Source: CAYOHG01 sp964465125
Lineage (GTDB): Bacteria > Planctomycetota > Phycisphaerae > UBA1845 > Fen-1342
DNA length: 64,000 nucleotides
Direction of reading: 5' to 3'
Assembly: GCA_964465125.1 (NCBI GenBank)
Contig: CAYXIO010000001.1
Coordinates: 131,964-195,963, forward strand
This document shows, piece by piece, positions 25,549 to 32,670 of the stretch (its first letter is position 1; every line of letters begins with the position of its first letter). A model generated the notes under the pieces. It saw only the letters and a program-made list of their open reading frames with translations, was not told where the DNA came from and ran no database searches. A program made the translations under genes and the position numbers.

Positions 25549-25911
25549 CTGCACAACCTCCAGGCCCTGAAACTACGTTGGCCGGCAAACCGATCACCGG
25601 CTCGACAGGCATATAAAGTCCCCTCGGGTGGGCGCTCGCCAATCCTGTGAGCGCAATACAATCGCCCGGGTCGGGCAACCGCTTCCAAGCTGCTCGATCG
25701 GACGGATCCTGCGTCGCCGGAAGGAGCTAACTCAGCCTACGGCGCAGGAGCACTGAACCCCTGATGGACGGACGAATCCCCTCGAAGAACTTCCAATCGC
25801 TAGATGCACTTGGCTCGCAGGGTGTTAGACTATGAGCGATTCGGCCTGGATGCAAGCGAAATCTCAGCCCTTTTTTCCGGGCCCTCCCGCGGCCTGCCTC
25901 AGGCGTAGCAC
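25549..25911. other. Divergent promoter region
   Basis: These 363 bases separate the dockerin gene from the plus-strand ferredoxin operon and must carry both promoters. TTTATAT on the minus strand near 25610 could be a -10 for the dockerin gene. No convincing -35 partner, operator or gene was found. Confidence 0.35.
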
Positions 25912-27900
25912 ATGAGCAAGCCATCCTGCACCCCGGCGGAAACGCAACCCGCAGGCACGATACGACTTCCAGTCGTGCCGCGGCGCATCGCGTCCTCCCG
26001 CGCCAGCCGCTGGCGCGCCGCCGCCCTGATCCTCGTGCATGCCCTGATCGGCATTCACTTCGCCCAATGGTGGTTTTCCGGACGCACGCTCGCGCCGCTC
26101 GAGCCGTCGGAAGCCATGCAGTTCAGCAAGGAAGGCATCGTCAACGCCGGCTTGATCTTCTTCGCCCTGATGGCCGTCTCCACGTTGCTGCTGGGACGCT
26201 GGTTCTGCGGGTGGACCTGCCACCTGGTCGGGATGCAGGACCTGTCGCGCTGGATTCTCGCCAGGATGAAGATCCGCCCGCGCCCGGTTCGCTCACGGCT
26301 GCTGGCGGTCGTGCCGCTGCTGGCGTTCTTCTACATGTTCATCGGTCCGTTGATCTATCGCGGGCTCTACGCCTGGCGCGGAGAGCCGACCCCCCCGCTG
26401 ATTGCGTCCGTGCAACTCATGACGGACGACTTCTGGGCCACGTTCCCGTCCTGGATCCCCGCGATTCTCGCGGTCCTGGTCTGCTGCTTCGCCACCATCT
26501 ACCTGCTCGGCGCCAAGGGGTTCTGCTCGACCGCGTGTCCCTACGGCGCGCTGTTCGGCGCGGCGGACCAGTTCGCCCCGTTGCGCGTGCGCGTGACGGA
26601 TGCCTGCAAAGGCTGCGGGCACTGCACGGCAGCTTGCACCTCGAACGTCCGCGTGCACGAGGAGGTGGCGCGCTACGGGATGGTCGTCGATCCGGGCTGC
26701 ATGAAGTGCCTGGATTGCGTCTCGGTCTGCCCCAACCACGCGCTCTACGTCGGCTGGGGAGCGCCGTCGTTGTTCGCATCCCGGCGCGATGCTCCCCGCG
26801 GCCGGGTTCCGCTGCGCGGGCGCGTAGCGCCGCTGCTGCGGCGGTTTTCGCTTCCCGTGCTGCTCTTCAGCTTCGCAGCCTACGCGCAGTTTCTCGGCTT
26901 CGACCGCGGCTATGCCATGAACGCGGACGACTGGACGGTGGTCGGCGTGCTGACGGCGGTTACCGCGCTGACGCTGGCGGTGTTCGCGGGGCATGCGAAT
27001 CGGAAGCTCGACTACAGCGTGGGCGAAGAGCTGCTGCTGGGCGGCCTGTTCCTGGCCGCGATGTACGCGTTCCACGGCCTGCACGGACTGGTGGCATTCC
27101 TGTTCGCCATGGCGCTCGCGGCCATCATCGCCTACCTGCTGCTGCACGCGCTGCTGCTGATCAAGCGGCCGCAGCTCAGCCTGCGCGGCTGGCGACTCAA
27201 GCACCACGGTCGCCTTCAACCGGCGGCCTATCCGTTTCTCGCGCTCTGCGCGCTCGTGCTCGTCGGCGCGGGTTATGGCGCCGCGACCCTGACGGGCGAG
27301 GCTTCCACGCGCCGGCTCCAGCACGAAATCGCGCGGCTCGAAGCGGCGTCGTACCAGGCGCCGCTCACGCCTGCGATGCAGGAGCAGCTTGCCGCCAAGT
27401 ACGTCGAGCTGCTCGAGCGAACGCCTGGCGATCTCGACCTGGTCGTGCGGGCCGGGTTCTTCAACACCGTGCTCGGGCGCTTCGCTGTCGCCCGCAAAAT
27501 CTATGACGACGCGCTGACGCACGGACTCGACGACGCCCGGTTGCTCACCAACTACGGCGTTTTCGAGGCGGCCCGAGGCAATATCGCCCAGGCGGTGCCG
27601 TGGTTCGAGCGTGCCCTGGCGCTGGATGAGGCGCTTCTCCAGCCGCGCGCCGCGCTGGCCCAAGCGCTGCTCGCGCTGGAGCGCCGCGAAGAGGCGCTGC
27701 GGCACTATGACATCATCCTCGCCGAAGCGCCCGAGGACGTGGACGCGCTGGCCGGCTCGTCCGTCGCCCTGGCCGCGCTCCATCAGCACGACGAGGCACT
27801 GGCGCGGGCACTGAAGGCTGGAACGCTGGCCCCGCAGCGCGAGGATCTGCGGCAGTGGATTCAGCGGCTCGTCTCGGCGACATCGCAGCCGACGCCGTGA
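25912..27900 (+). CDS. NapH/CcoG-like membrane 4Fe-4S protein with C-terminal TPRs
   Basis: 662 aa. The N-terminal half (about 30-430) has several transmembrane segments, with conserved WFCGWTCHLVGMQD and GFCSTACPYGALFG motifs typical of NapH/CcoG/RdxA-type quinol-associated ferredoxin proteins. Two 4Fe-4S clusters follow: CKGCGHCTAAC and CMKCLDCVSVCPNH. More membrane segments lie at about 300-430. The C-terminal third (about 460-650) is TPR-like (LLTNYGVFEAARGNIAQAVPWFERALAL, RREEALRHYDIILAEAPEDVDAL). Members transfer electrons from the quinone pool to periplasmic partners. The TPR extension is not normal for NapH or CcoG and suggests a docking scaffold. It is the first gene of a plus-strand series that continues with the CPBP protease 78 bp on. 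Confidence 0.9.
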   Translation: MSKPSCTPAETQPAGTIRLPVVPRRIASSRASRWRAAALILVHALIGIHFAQWWFSGRTLAPLEPSEAMQFSKEGIVNAGLIFFALMAVSTLLLGRWFCGWTCHLVGMQDLSRWILARMKIRPRPVRSRLLAVVPLLAFFYMFIGPLIYRGLYAWRGEPTPPLIASVQLMTDDFWATFPSWIPAILAVLVCCFATIYLLGAKGFCSTACPYGALFGAADQFAPLRVRVTDACKGCGHCTAACTSNVRVHEEVARYGMVVDPGCMKCLDCVSVCPNHALYVGWGAPSLFASRRDAPRGRVPLRGRVAPLLRRFSLPVLLFSFAAYAQFLGFDRGYAMNADDWTVVGVLTAVTALTLAVFAGHANRKLDYSVGEELLLGGLFLAAMYAFHGLHGLVAFLFAMALAAIIAYLLLHALLLIKRPQLSLRGWRLKHHGRLQPAAYPFLALCALVLVGAGYGAATLTGEASTRRLQHEIARLEAASYQAPLTPAMQEQLAAKYVELLERTPGDLDLVVRAGFFNTVLGRFAVARKIYDDALTHGLDDARLLTNYGVFEAARGNIAQAVPWFERALALDEALLQPRAALAQALLALERREEALRHYDIILAEAPEDVDALAGSSVALAALHQHDEALARALKAGTLAPQREDLRQWIQRLVSATSQPTP

Positions 27901-27978
27901 GCCGCGGGCGCGGCGCGCTCGCGGGCGCCTTCGCAAGCCTCTATAGTGGCCTCGACGACTGGCGGAGAGGATTGCGGC

Positions 27979-28803
27979 TTGACTCCAGTTCCCGATTCGA
28001 ACACGCCGGCTGGAAGGCCCACGCGACGCCCGGCGGTGCGATCCTCCCGCTCACGCCTTGACGCGTTCGCCGAGGGCCGGCCCGACGTTGTTCTGATGGC
28101 GCCGATCATGGCCTACCTGATCCTGCTGGGCGTGCAGGATCAATTGCCCTACGACTGGCGCTGGCTGGCGGCGCTGCTGCGCGGAGCCGGTGGCCTGGGG
28201 GCTTACTGGTTGTTGCGCCGGAAGATGCCGCCCTGGGGTCGGGCACACGTCGCCTTGGCCGCAGGATGCGGATTGCTCGCCGCCGCGCTGTGGTTCTACG
28301 GGCAATACCTCTTCGACGCGCTCGGCGTGCCGCGCGTGCTGCCAATCCCGCTCTTCTCGGCGGGCGAGTTGATCGACCCGCGCACGAAGCTCGCCGATCC
28401 CAGCCTCTTCTGGGTCAGTCGGCTCGGAGCGGACGCCGTCTTCTGGATGGACGTCGGCACGCGAATCGCCGTCGCGGCCGTCGGCGTGCCCGTGGTCGAG
28501 GAGCTGTTCTGGCGGGTGTTCCTGCTTCGAGCGCTGGCGGATTGGCAGAACTTCGAGAAACTCCCGCTGGGGCACTGGTCGCCGCGATCCTTCTGGCTGA
28601 CCAGCCTGATCTCGACGATTCAGCACCCGGCGAACTGGGCGGTGAGCATTCCCTGCTGGATGCTGTTCAACGGACTGATGATCTGGCGCAAGAGCCTGCT
28701 GTTTCTCGTGCTGGTGCACGGGTTCACCAACCTGTTTCTCTATGCCTGGGTGATCTGGCGCGCCGTCGCGTGGCACGACGCCAGCGTTTGGATGTTCTGG
28801 TGA
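27979..28803 (+). CDS. CPBP-family glutamic intramembrane protease (CAAX prenyl protease-related)
   Basis: About 274 aa from a TTG at 27979 (GGAGAGG 9 nt upstream); a GTG at 27946 or ATG at 28096 are alternatives. About six to eight membrane segments are present. The catalytic motif EELFWRVFLLR (EExxxR) lies at about residue 185, with further conserved HPANW and HGFTN motifs, as in CPBP/Rce1 proteases. The overall form resembles the CAAX-protease-related proteins linked to exosortase/PEP-CTERM loci. CPBP glutamic proteases also include enzymes that cleave C-terminal sorting signals containing a Cys. Its stop overlaps the next gene start by 3-4 bp, implying coupled translation. Substrate unproven; see the finding on the C-terminal signal at 52956-54623. 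Confidence 0.85.
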   Translation: MTPVPDSNTPAGRPTRRPAVRSSRSRLDAFAEGRPDVVLMAPIMAYLILLGVQDQLPYDWRWLAALLRGAGGLGAYWLLRRKMPPWGRAHVALAAGCGLLAAALWFYGQYLFDALGVPRVLPIPLFSAGELIDPRTKLADPSLFWVSRLGADAVFWMDVGTRIAVAAVGVPVVEELFWRVFLLRALADWQNFEKLPLGHWSPRSFWLTSLISTIQHPANWAVSIPCWMLFNGLMIWRKSLLFLVLVHGFTNLFLYAWVIWRAVAWHDASVWMFW

Positions 28804-29909
28804 GAAACTCCGGCCCGAGGTTCAGGCCCCAGCGGCTGGCGGCCGTTTCCGCCGGCCGGCTGGCGATTGCATTGATCGCCTGGGGCGTCGTCTTGCCGAC
28901 GTACGCGCAGAGCCCAACACCGGAGCAATCGGCTTGGGCGGAGATCCAACGCCTCGGATCAGCGCCCGCGTCGCAGCCCGCCGATGCCGATCAGCGCTAC
29001 GCCGAGCGGCGCCGGCAAATCGCGCTGTGGATCGAACAGGCGCAGGCGTATCTGTCGCACTACCCCGGCGGACAGCATCGTTCCGAAGTGGTGCGCGTGC
29101 TGCTGAACGCGCAGTTCGAGCTGGCCTGTCTGAGCGGCGGCCAGCTCGCAGCGCTCGAAGAAGTCTGCCGGCGCTTTCTCGCCGAGGCCCGTTCCCCGGC
29201 GGAAGAATCCGAAGCCGCGTACTGGCTGATGCTCGTCGAGCGTCAGCGCCGCTTGCAAGCGGCCAGCCGGCCGGCTACCCAGCCGGGCAGCGCGCGCGAC
29301 GCCGATCTGCTCGCTTCCTACCGCGAGTACATCGACAAGTACCCGAACTCGCGCCATGCCCCGATGCTGACGGACTTGCTGTTCACGGCGGCAGCCGACC
29401 GCGGCGACCATGACGAGCTGGTCCGTCTCGTGGCTCAGGCGCGGCGCGCGTTCCCGCAGTCCATCGCCGCGGAGCGTCTGGAAGCGCGCCTCCGCCGCAT
29501 CGATGCCATCGGCACGCCGTTCGAATGGCAGACCCGCGGACTAAATGACCAGCCGCGGTCCGCGCAGCAATGGTCGGGGCGGCCGGCGGTCCTGGTGGTC
29601 TGGGCGAGCTTCGATCCTGCCTCGCGCCGCTGCCTCGAGGCGGCGGCGGCGCTTCGGAAGTCGGTGCCCGGACTGGTCGTCGTGGCGATAGCCCTGGATA
29701 CCGACCCGGCCCAGGCGGCCCGCGCTGCCGAGCAGGCCCAGCCGGACGGGCTGGCCTGCGACGGGCTGAGCTGGGCGGGGGAGTTCGCCCGGCGCTGGGC
29801 GATCGACTCGTTGCCGGCGCTGTTTGTGATCGGGACCGACGGCCGACTGACCCGGATCGCTGGCCCGCAGGACTGGCAGCAGGCCCTGGATGCCCTTCTC
29901 TCGAATTGA
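28800..29909 (+). CDS. Secreted thioredoxin-fold (TlpA-like) protein without CXXC
   Basis: 369 aa from a GTG at 28800 that overlaps the previous stop (GTGA). The frame extends upstream through the CPBP gene, but only as a shadow. Signal peptide: RLAIALIAWGVVLPTYAQ. The N-terminal two-thirds is helical, with Pro/Thr/Gln linkers (ASQPAD, ATQPG) and TPR-like content. The C-terminal domain (about 265-365) is thioredoxin-like: AVLVVWASFDPASRRCLEAA, ALDTDPAQAA, WAIDSLPALFVIGTDGRLTR. The active-site position reads FDPASRRC, so CXXC is missing and disulfide exchange is unlikely. The fold probably serves as a binding module. A paralogous arrangement occurs at 62260-63456. Confidence 0.85.
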   Translation: MRNSGPRFRPQRLAAVSAGRLAIALIAWGVVLPTYAQSPTPEQSAWAEIQRLGSAPASQPADADQRYAERRRQIALWIEQAQAYLSHYPGGQHRSEVVRVLLNAQFELACLSGGQLAALEEVCRRFLAEARSPAEESEAAYWLMLVERQRRLQAASRPATQPGSARDADLLASYREYIDKYPNSRHAPMLTDLLFTAAADRGDHDELVRLVAQARRAFPQSIAAERLEARLRRIDAIGTPFEWQTRGLNDQPRSAQQWSGRPAVLVVWASFDPASRRCLEAAAALRKSVPGLVVVAIALDTDPAQAARAAEQAQPDGLACDGLSWAGEFARRWAIDSLPALFVIGTDGRLTRIAGPQDWQQALDALLSN

Positions 29910-29984
29910 CACCACCCGCGCCGACCGGTACACCAACCGTCCGGTCTCCCGGGACCGACTGAGCCTCGCAGCAGGAGCCTGATT

Positions 29985-31880
29985 GTGCGACCCGTCATCA
30001 CCGGTTTGGTTCTGGCAGGCGTGCTCCTGTCGGCGGCCGTCCTCACCCCGTCGTTCCTGCGCTCTTCCGCGGACGTCGCCGCGACAGTCTCCACCCGCCA
30101 GGCCGAGAACGCCCTCGCCGAGTTCCACGACGCCGACCTGATCCTGTCCCTGGCGGCGGCGCGCAGCCAGGTCGAGGACCTGCGGCAGGCCGACGCGGCG
30201 GCGCTGTTCAGCCGGGCCGAAGCGGACTTTCAGGCCCTGGGACAGCAATTTCAGGGCATGGTGCGCGACGCGCAGACCTCGGACCGCAAGCAGGGCCAGA
30301 AGGCCGGCGCCCTGCGGACGGTGTCACTCGATCCGGGCGCACTGGGCAGCCTGATCAGCGGATTCGAGAAGCACGAAAAGGAGAACGCGAACCTGCTGAG
30401 CGCGGCGGGCCGCGCCGTCGGCGAAGCCGCGCGGGCCAGCGATCGCGTCTGGCTGGCGGCTCACGTTCAGGGCCTGGTTCGGTTGACCGAGTGCACAACG
30501 GCCCTGGCCAATGCACGAGTGCTGCGCGCCTCGGTCGATTCCCAGGCCGAGCGCGTCATCGCCGAGCTGACCGAGTGGAGGGTGCTGTCCGCCGAGAAGG
30601 CTCGTGTGGCGGGACTGGATTCCACCGAGCTGGACAAGGCCCTCGCGGATGCGACGGAGCAGGCCCGCTCGGATTCCGCCCAGATCGGCGCGCGGCTCGC
30701 GCAGCTCGAGTCGGAAGTGAACGCGCGCAGCACGGAGCTGGGAGGCGTTCGAGCCGAGCTGGCCCGGCAGCGCGAGGCGCTGATAGCGCTCGAGCAGGAG
30801 AGCTTCAAGCCCGGTCAGGACGCGTCCTTTCAGGCCTATCGCACGCGCTATGTCGAGATTTCCCGCCAGCTCGACGCATTGCAGCGTCGCGAGCAACTGC
30901 TGGCCCTCGGCGGGATTTCAGAGGCCGCGTTCGCCGACGATGACGTGTTGGCGGGAGAGATCAAGGGCGGCGAAGCGGTCCTCGGACTCAATGAGCTCGA
31001 ACGACAGCTCGCCGCGGCGCAGGGCGAGCAGAAGCGATTGACCGCGACGCTCGCCGAGCTCGACGCGCGCAAGACGGCTGCGCAGAAGCGCGGCGAGGCG
31101 GCGACGTCGAGCGTCGCATCGATCGAAGCGATGCTCGGCCAACTGACCCAGCAGCTCAACGCTTCGCTCGACGCGCTGCTGACCACCGCCACCGAAGCGT
31201 CCGCGCGCGAGGAAGAGGCCGTGCGCGCGGTCAGCGAGGCCAGCCGCGCGTTTCGCTCGGCCAAGTCGATCCTCGATCGAACCGCGTCGGACGCGCGGAA
31301 GCTCGCCTCGGACTACGACAAGCAGGGCAAGAACGAGCGGCTGAAGATCATTCAGCGCGGGGCGGAATTCGGCGAGCTGCTGGGAACCGGCGCCGAGGCG
31401 CAGGCCAAGGCCATGCTCGGCCGAGCGCAGGCCGAGCGCCTTGCCGCGCTGCTGACGCTGGAGGACCTGCTCGCACGCGTGAGTGCGGCGATTCCCGACG
31501 CACCCCAGCGCGCCGAGAGTCTCGCCGAACAGCGCGACGCCGCGCGCACCGCGGCCGCCGAAGCGCTCAGTGCGGCTGCGGCCGACTACGAGAAGCTGGC
31601 GCAGCGCGGACCGCAGGCGGCACGTTGGATTTCGCAGGCAGCGTTGGCCGGCGTCGCGGTTCTGCAATCGCAGGTCGACTCGGCGAACGAAGCCCAGCAC
31701 CGCGTGACGGCGGCGCAGGCGATCCGCACCGCCGTGGAGGGGCGGCAGCAGTCGCCCTATCTGAGCGGTCACGTGCTCGGGCTGTACGCGCTGCTCAGCG
31801 GCGAGGCGCCGGCGTCGGCTCCGGCCGAGGGTGATTCGGCGCCGACGAGCCCGGCGGGTGAAGAAGAGTCGAACGGTTAA
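29985..31880 (+). CDS. Envelope coiled-coil protein
   Basis: 631 aa from a GTG at 29985 with AGGAG 8 nt upstream. It begins with a hydrophobic signal/anchor (VITGLVLAGVLLSAAVLTPSFL). Almost all the rest is long Ala/Glu/Arg/Leu/Gln heptad-rich coiled coil (for example RLAQLESEVNARSTELGGVRAELARQ). No enzymatic domain was found. It ends with an Ala/Pro/Ser/Glu-rich tail. It follows the Trx-fold gene by 75 bp on the same strand and probably belongs to the same transcription unit, although the spacing leaves room for a promoter. Such proteins commonly act as structural or scaffolding elements in the periplasm; the function is not known. Confidence 0.78.
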   Translation: MRPVITGLVLAGVLLSAAVLTPSFLRSSADVAATVSTRQAENALAEFHDADLILSLAAARSQVEDLRQADAAALFSRAEADFQALGQQFQGMVRDAQTSDRKQGQKAGALRTVSLDPGALGSLISGFEKHEKENANLLSAAGRAVGEAARASDRVWLAAHVQGLVRLTECTTALANARVLRASVDSQAERVIAELTEWRVLSAEKARVAGLDSTELDKALADATEQARSDSAQIGARLAQLESEVNARSTELGGVRAELARQREALIALEQESFKPGQDASFQAYRTRYVEISRQLDALQRREQLLALGGISEAAFADDDVLAGEIKGGEAVLGLNELERQLAAAQGEQKRLTATLAELDARKTAAQKRGEAATSSVASIEAMLGQLTQQLNASLDALLTTATEASAREEEAVRAVSEASRAFRSAKSILDRTASDARKLASDYDKQGKNERLKIIQRGAEFGELLGTGAEAQAKAMLGRAQAERLAALLTLEDLLARVSAAIPDAPQRAESLAEQRDAARTAAAEALSAAAADYEKLAQRGPQAARWISQAALAGVAVLQSQVDSANEAQHRVTAAQAIRTAVEGRQQSPYLSGHVLGLYALLSGEAPASAPAEGDSAPTSPAGEEESNG

Positions 31881-32042
31881 ACGCGGCTTGGTGCTCGCTT
31901 AGCACGATTCTCATCTTTGTCGGGGTTCGAAGTCCTCGCGTGCGCAGCGTTAACCGCATGCGCGCAGACTTCACACGACCGAACGGCGACTCGCGCGTGC
32001 TTGATTCGCCGCGCAAACTCGCCGCCGAGAGTCCCGGGCCCT

Positions 32043-32426
32043 TCAGGGCTGCGATGTGCCGGCCGGAACGAGCGTTTCGCCCTGCGGGGCGGCGTTAACG
32101 CTGTTCTGAACGACCGCCACGCCGGAGGACATGCCGCCGCCCCCGAGTTGCAGTTTCTCTTTCATCAACCGTCCGACTTTGAACTTGACGGTACGCTTGT
32201 TGGGGACGCGGACCTTCTCCATCGTCTTGGGGTTTTGCGCGAGGCGGGCGGCCCGTTCGCGAATCTCGAAGACTCCGAAGTCTCGAAACTCCAGACGGTT
32301 CCCGCGCCCCAGCTCGGTGATGATCAAATCCAGGAAATCCTGGATGATCCGCTTCACGAGGACGCGCTTCCCGCCGGTCGATTCGGAGATTCGATCGACC
32401 AGGTCTTTCTTTGTAATCGTGCTCAT
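32043..32426 (-). CDS. HU/IHF-family DNA-binding protein
   Basis: 127 aa from the ATG at 32426. The HU fold is complete: MSTITKKDLVDRISESTG (helix-turn-helix base), IIQDFLDLIITELGRGNRLEFRDFGVFEIRERA, and the flexible arm with NPKTMEKVRVPNKRTVKFKVGRLMKEKL. A C-terminal extension of about 30 residues (GGGGMSSGVAVVQNSVNAAPQG) is not typical for HU and is rich in Gly and Val. HU proteins bend DNA and organise the nucleoid. It lies 244 bp from lon on the same strand. Variation at the NPxT/NPK arm region is consistent with an HU/IHF-like protein; whether it is alpha- or beta-like cannot be said. Confidence 0.95.
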   Translation of the reverse strand: MSTITKKDLVDRISESTGGKRVLVKRIIQDFLDLIITELGRGNRLEFRDFGVFEIRERAARLAQNPKTMEKVRVPNKRTVKFKVGRLMKEKLQLGGGGMSSGVAVVQNSVNAAPQGETLVPAGTSQP

Positions 32427-32670
32427 CACGGTCCCCAATCGAGACGAATGATTGGCGTCGTACCACGTCGGCAGTCGCGGCGTCTCACGCCCATTCACCA
32501 CGGGTGCCGCGCGTGCGGCGTGCGACGACGCGAACGCTATGGTAGGGGCTGCGCGGGTCGCGTTCAAGCGGAATTCCATCGCTGGAAACGAGTTACAACG
32601 GCCCAGAACGGCTCCCGGAGCGGGAACGGCGACCGATAATCCAAAGCGCGCCCGTTCGCGGCGATTCCGC

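Noticed and set aside
25864..26223. Small minus-strand ORF opposite the NapH-TPR start
   Set aside because: Antisense shadow of the ferredoxin gene.
27901..31880. Complete exosortase/PEP-CTERM locus
   Set aside because: The CPBP protease resembles proteins of those loci, but no exosortase and no PEP motif exists in the window.
31921..31960. T-loop-like GGGTTCGAAGTCC as a tRNA fragment
   Set aside because: The flanking bases do not form a T stem or any other arm.
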